Positions 39,807 to 41,966 of a stretch of DNA of 41,966 nucleotides are shown piece after piece. The position numbers and the translations under genes were made by a program. Each line of letters opens with the position of its first letter. Position 1 is the first letter of the stretch. The notes beneath the pieces were generated by a model, which saw nothing but the letters and a program-made list of their open reading frames with translations, searched no databases and was not told the DNA's origin. Source of the DNA: Breoghania sp. (GTDB lineage: Bacteria > Pseudomonadota > Alphaproteobacteria > Rhizobiales > Stappiaceae); contig NZ_JASJAV010000035.1 of assembly GCF_030066895.1 (NCBI RefSeq), forward strand, positions 1 to 41,966, given 5' to 3'.

Positions 39807-40607
39807 ATGAGTGTGGATCAAAAGCTGACAATTCTCATCGCGGACGACTCCACGGTCCTGCGGATGAAATTGCGCGAATACCTCGGCCAAATCGCACCGA
39901 ATGTAGAGATCGTGGAAGCCGACACCAGAGATTCCGCATTGAAGGCGATCGTCGACCTGCATATCGACGTCGTCTTTCTCGACATCAACATGCCGGAGCT
40001 CTCCAATCTGCATGCGCTTCATCTTCTCAAGAAGAAGGGCGACAGCATTTTTGTGGTGCTGATGTCGGGGGCCGCCGACGAGACGCTGATCAAGGCGGGC
40101 AACAAGCTGGGCTCCTACGACTTTCTCAAGAAGCCCTTCTCTCCCGAGCGCGTCCGTCAGATCCTGCGCGCCTATCAGCATCTGTCGGACCGCAAGAAGG
40201 TGCTGATCGTCGACGATTCCGCCACCGTTCGCAAAATCATCTACCGTGTGCTGGCCAATTGCCGGTTCGACATGCTGATCAGCGAGGTCGACAGCGGCAA
40301 GGAGGCGCTGGAGCTGCTGCGCGGCACACACCCCGACATCATCTTCTTCGACTACAATATGCCGGGCCTCGACGGCATTCAGGCAGCCCAGCGCCTCAGA
40401 GCGGAAAACCCGGGGATCAAACTGGTGATGATTTCCTCGCAGGACCTTTCCGGCCACCGGGAAGCCTGCCGCAAGGCCGGGATCTTCGCGCTTTTGAAAA
40501 AGCCCTTCTTCGCCAACGAGGTCGATTTCGTCCTCCACCACCTCTACGGCCTGAACATACCGCAGTCGCTGGAAAAAACGCCGAACGTCACACTGTTGAA
40601 GGAATAG
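39807..40607 (+). CDS. Response regulator with two receiver domains
   Basis: A 266-residue protein made of two tandem CheY-like receivers and no output domain. REC1 (about 5-125): acidic pocket LIADDST, phospho-acceptor VVFLDINMPE, Lys in FLKKPF. REC2 (about 128-250): VLIVDDSATVRKI, acceptor IIFFDYNMPGLDG, Lys in LLKKPFF. All phosphorylation residues are intact. I start at ATG 39807 (MSVDQKLTILIADD); a GTG at 39771 is in frame. It is directly downstream of the broken FIST receptor, so it was probably the response element of that pathway. It has no lesion, so it may be kept for another kinase or be newly freed from selection. Confidence 0.85.
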   Translation: MSVDQKLTILIADDSTVLRMKLREYLGQIAPNVEIVEADTRDSALKAIVDLHIDVVFLDINMPELSNLHALHLLKKKGDSIFVVLMSGAADETLIKAGNKLGSYDFLKKPFSPERVRQILRAYQHLSDRKKVLIVDDSATVRKIIYRVLANCRFDMLISEVDSGKEALELLRGTHPDIIFFDYNMPGLDGIQAAQRLRAENPGIKLVMISSQDLSGHREACRKAGIFALLKKPFFANEVDFVLHHLYGLNIPQSLEKTPNVTLLKE

Positions 40608-40616
40608 GCGCGCGGC

Positions 40617-41966
40617 CTATTCGCTGACGATGCCTTCCGGCGCGGTCTCAATGCGGAAGGCGGCGACCATCAGGGCGCGGGTGTAATCCGTCCGCGGATG
40701 ATCGAAGATCTCTTCCGCCGTGCCCGCCTCCACCACCTTGCCCTTGCGCATGACGATGACATCGTTGGCCAGCGCACGCACCACCTTCAGATCGTGGCTG
40801 ATGAAGAGATAGGCCAGATCGTGCTTCTTCTGCAGCTCGCGCAGGAGATCTACGACCTGCGCCTGCATGCTCATGTCGAGGGCGGAGGTCGGCTCGTCGA
40901 GCATGACGAATTTCGGTTCCAGCACCATGGCGCGAGCAACCGAGATGCGCTGGCGCTGACCGCCGGAAAACTCGTGCGGATAGCGATGGCGCACGGCCGG
41001 ATCGATGCCCACTTCCTCCAGCGCCTTGCAGACCCGCTGGTCCCGCTCGGCTGCGGAAATGCCGGGGAAGTGCACCAGCAACCCTTCACCGACGATATCA
41101 GCGACCGAAATGCGCGGGCTCAGCGAGCCAAAGGGATCCTGAAAGACGATCTGCATGTCGCGGCGAAGCGGCCGCATCTCCTTCCAGGATCGCTCCTGGA
41201 TATCCTTGCCGAGAAACGCGATGCGGCCCTCGGACGAGATCATGCGCAGGAGCGCCAGGCCGAGCGTCGTCTTGCCGGACCCGGATTCCCCCACCACACC
41301 GAGCGTCTGACCTTCGCGCACCGCGATGTCGATGCCGTCCACCGCCTTGATGTGGCCGACGGTCCGGCGCAGGAAGCCACGCTTGATGGGGAACCAGACT
41401 TTCAGATCATCGGCGGCGGCGACGATGGGCTTGTCGAGATCGCGCGCGGGCGGGGTGCCCTCGGGTTCGGCCGCCAGCAGATGCTTCGTGTAGGTGTGTT
41501 CGGGCGCGGTGAATATGCGCTCCGTCTTCCCATGCTCGACGATTTCGCCTTGCGTCATGACACAGACGCGATCGGCGATCTTGCGAACGATGCCGAGGTC
41601 ATGGGTGATGAAAAGCATCGCCATGCCCTGGCTGTTCTGAAGCTCTTTCAGGAGCTTCAGGATCTGCGCCTGGACGGTCACGTCGAGCGCGGTGGTCGGC
41701 TCGTCGGCGATCAGCAGATCGGATTCGTTGGCGAGCGCCATGGCGATCATCACGCGCTGGCGTTGACCGCCGGAAAGCTGGTGCGGATAGCTTTTCAGGC
41801 GGCTTTCCGGATCGCGGATGCCGACCTGATCGAGCAACTCGATCGTGCGCTTGCGGGCGCGGGCATCGCCCATGCCGCGATGCAGTTTCAGAACCTCCAT
41901 GATCTGGCGTTCCACCTGATGCAGAGGATTGAGCGAGGTCATCGGCTCCTGAAAGATCATCGCGAT
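40617..41966 (-). CDS. Fused double ABC ATPase, YejF/oligopeptide type (5' end beyond window)
   Basis: Peptide-transporter ATPase with two nucleotide-binding domains in one chain, as in YejF of the Yej microcin C/oligopeptide system. The visible part starts inside NBD1 at [20 protein letters not shown] (Q-loop), followed by signature [20 protein letters not shown], Walker [13 protein letters not shown] and [13 protein letters not shown]2 is complete: Walker [18 protein letters not shown]-loop [13 protein letters not shown], signature [19 protein letters not shown], Walker [12 protein letters not shown] and FISHDLKVV. It ends [10 protein letters not shown] at TAG 40619-40617. The N-terminal part with NBD1's Walker A is off the right edge. 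It converges on the response regulator with a 9-base gap. No lesion in the visible part, unlike the Dpp-type operon. Confidence 0.92.
   Translation of the reverse strand: MAMIFQEPMTSLNPLHQVERQIMEVLKLHRGMGDARARKRTIELLDQVGIRDPESRLKSYPHQLSGGQRQRVMIAMALANESDLLIADEPTTALDVTVQAQILKLLKELQNSQGMAMLFITHDLGIVRKIADRVCVMTQGEIVEHGKTERIFTAPEHTYTKHLLAAEPEGTPPARDLDKPIVAAADDLKVWFPIKRGFLRRTVGHIKAVDGIDIAVREGQTLGVVGESGSGKTTLGLALLRMISSEGRIAFLGKDIQERSWKEMRPLRRDMQIVFQDPFGSLSPRISVADIVGEGLLVHFPGISAAERDQRVCKALEEVGIDPAVRHRYPHEFSGGQRQRISVARAMVLEPKFVMLDEPTSALDMSMQAQVVDLLRELQKKHDLAYLFISHDLKVVRALANDVIVMRKGKVVEAGTAEEIFDHPRTDYTRALMVAAFRIETAPEGIVSE

Overview
The window is about 42 kb of high-GC DNA that reads as an alphaproteobacterium of the Hyphomicrobiales (Rhizobiales). 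The signs are a fxsA / Tim44-domain / mltA / smr / xre block, a dapB-gpmA pair, a 4.5S RNA directly upstream of dnaX-ybaB-recR, a dnaX without the usual zinc cysteines, a mesaconyl-CoA hydratase gene (ethylmalonyl-CoA pathway), and rhizobial-type intergenic palindromes. No tRNA, rRNA, CRISPR array, insertion sequence or phage gene was seen.

Layout. 1-5.6 kb: gyrB (3' end cut by the window edge), a LysE exporter, a broken 2-hydroxyacid dehydrogenase and a broken mesaconyl-CoA hydratase. 5.7-9.6 kb: fxsA, Tim44-like, mltA, smr and an xre regulator, all open. 9.7-12.3 kb: a repeat, then a leftward trio of a pyrophosphatase-like gene, an unrecognised broken gene and a broken HAD phosphatase. 12.7-22 kb: mostly accessory genes that are broken (EamA transporter, LacI regulator, glyoxalase-type protein, HI0933-like flavoprotein, potassium channel, GlcD-type oxidase, a membrane [2Fe-2S] adenylate cyclase), with one small open ArsC-like gene. 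22.3-28.6 kb: a complete dipeptide/oligopeptide ABC operon in which all five transporter genes are broken and only an embedded GNAT gene is open. 28.7-31.6 kb: recF, dapB and gpmA, open. 31.7-34 kb: a broken animal-type heme peroxidase and a HIT protein with an internal UGA. 34.1-37.4 kb: 4.5S RNA, dnaX, ybaB, recR, open. 37.4-40.6 kb: an AT-flanked signalling cassette with a broken FIST-domain soluble chemoreceptor and an open double-receiver response regulator. The right edge holds the 3' part of a fused YejF-type ABC ATPase gene.

The main message is the distribution of damage. I count about 19 in-frame nonsense codons and about 22 indels in 19 genes, nearly all dispensable (transport, sensing, accessory metabolism). 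The replication, repair, cell-wall and glycolysis genes (gyrB, recF, dnaX, ybaB, recR, dapB, gpmA) have none. Random sequencing error should not respect gene function, so the best reading is early genome erosion under relaxed selection, as in a recently host-restricted lineage. Several further genes carry missense changes at key residues (MltA catalytic Asp, K+-channel filter, an ABC Walker A). Assembly error still has to be excluded with reads.
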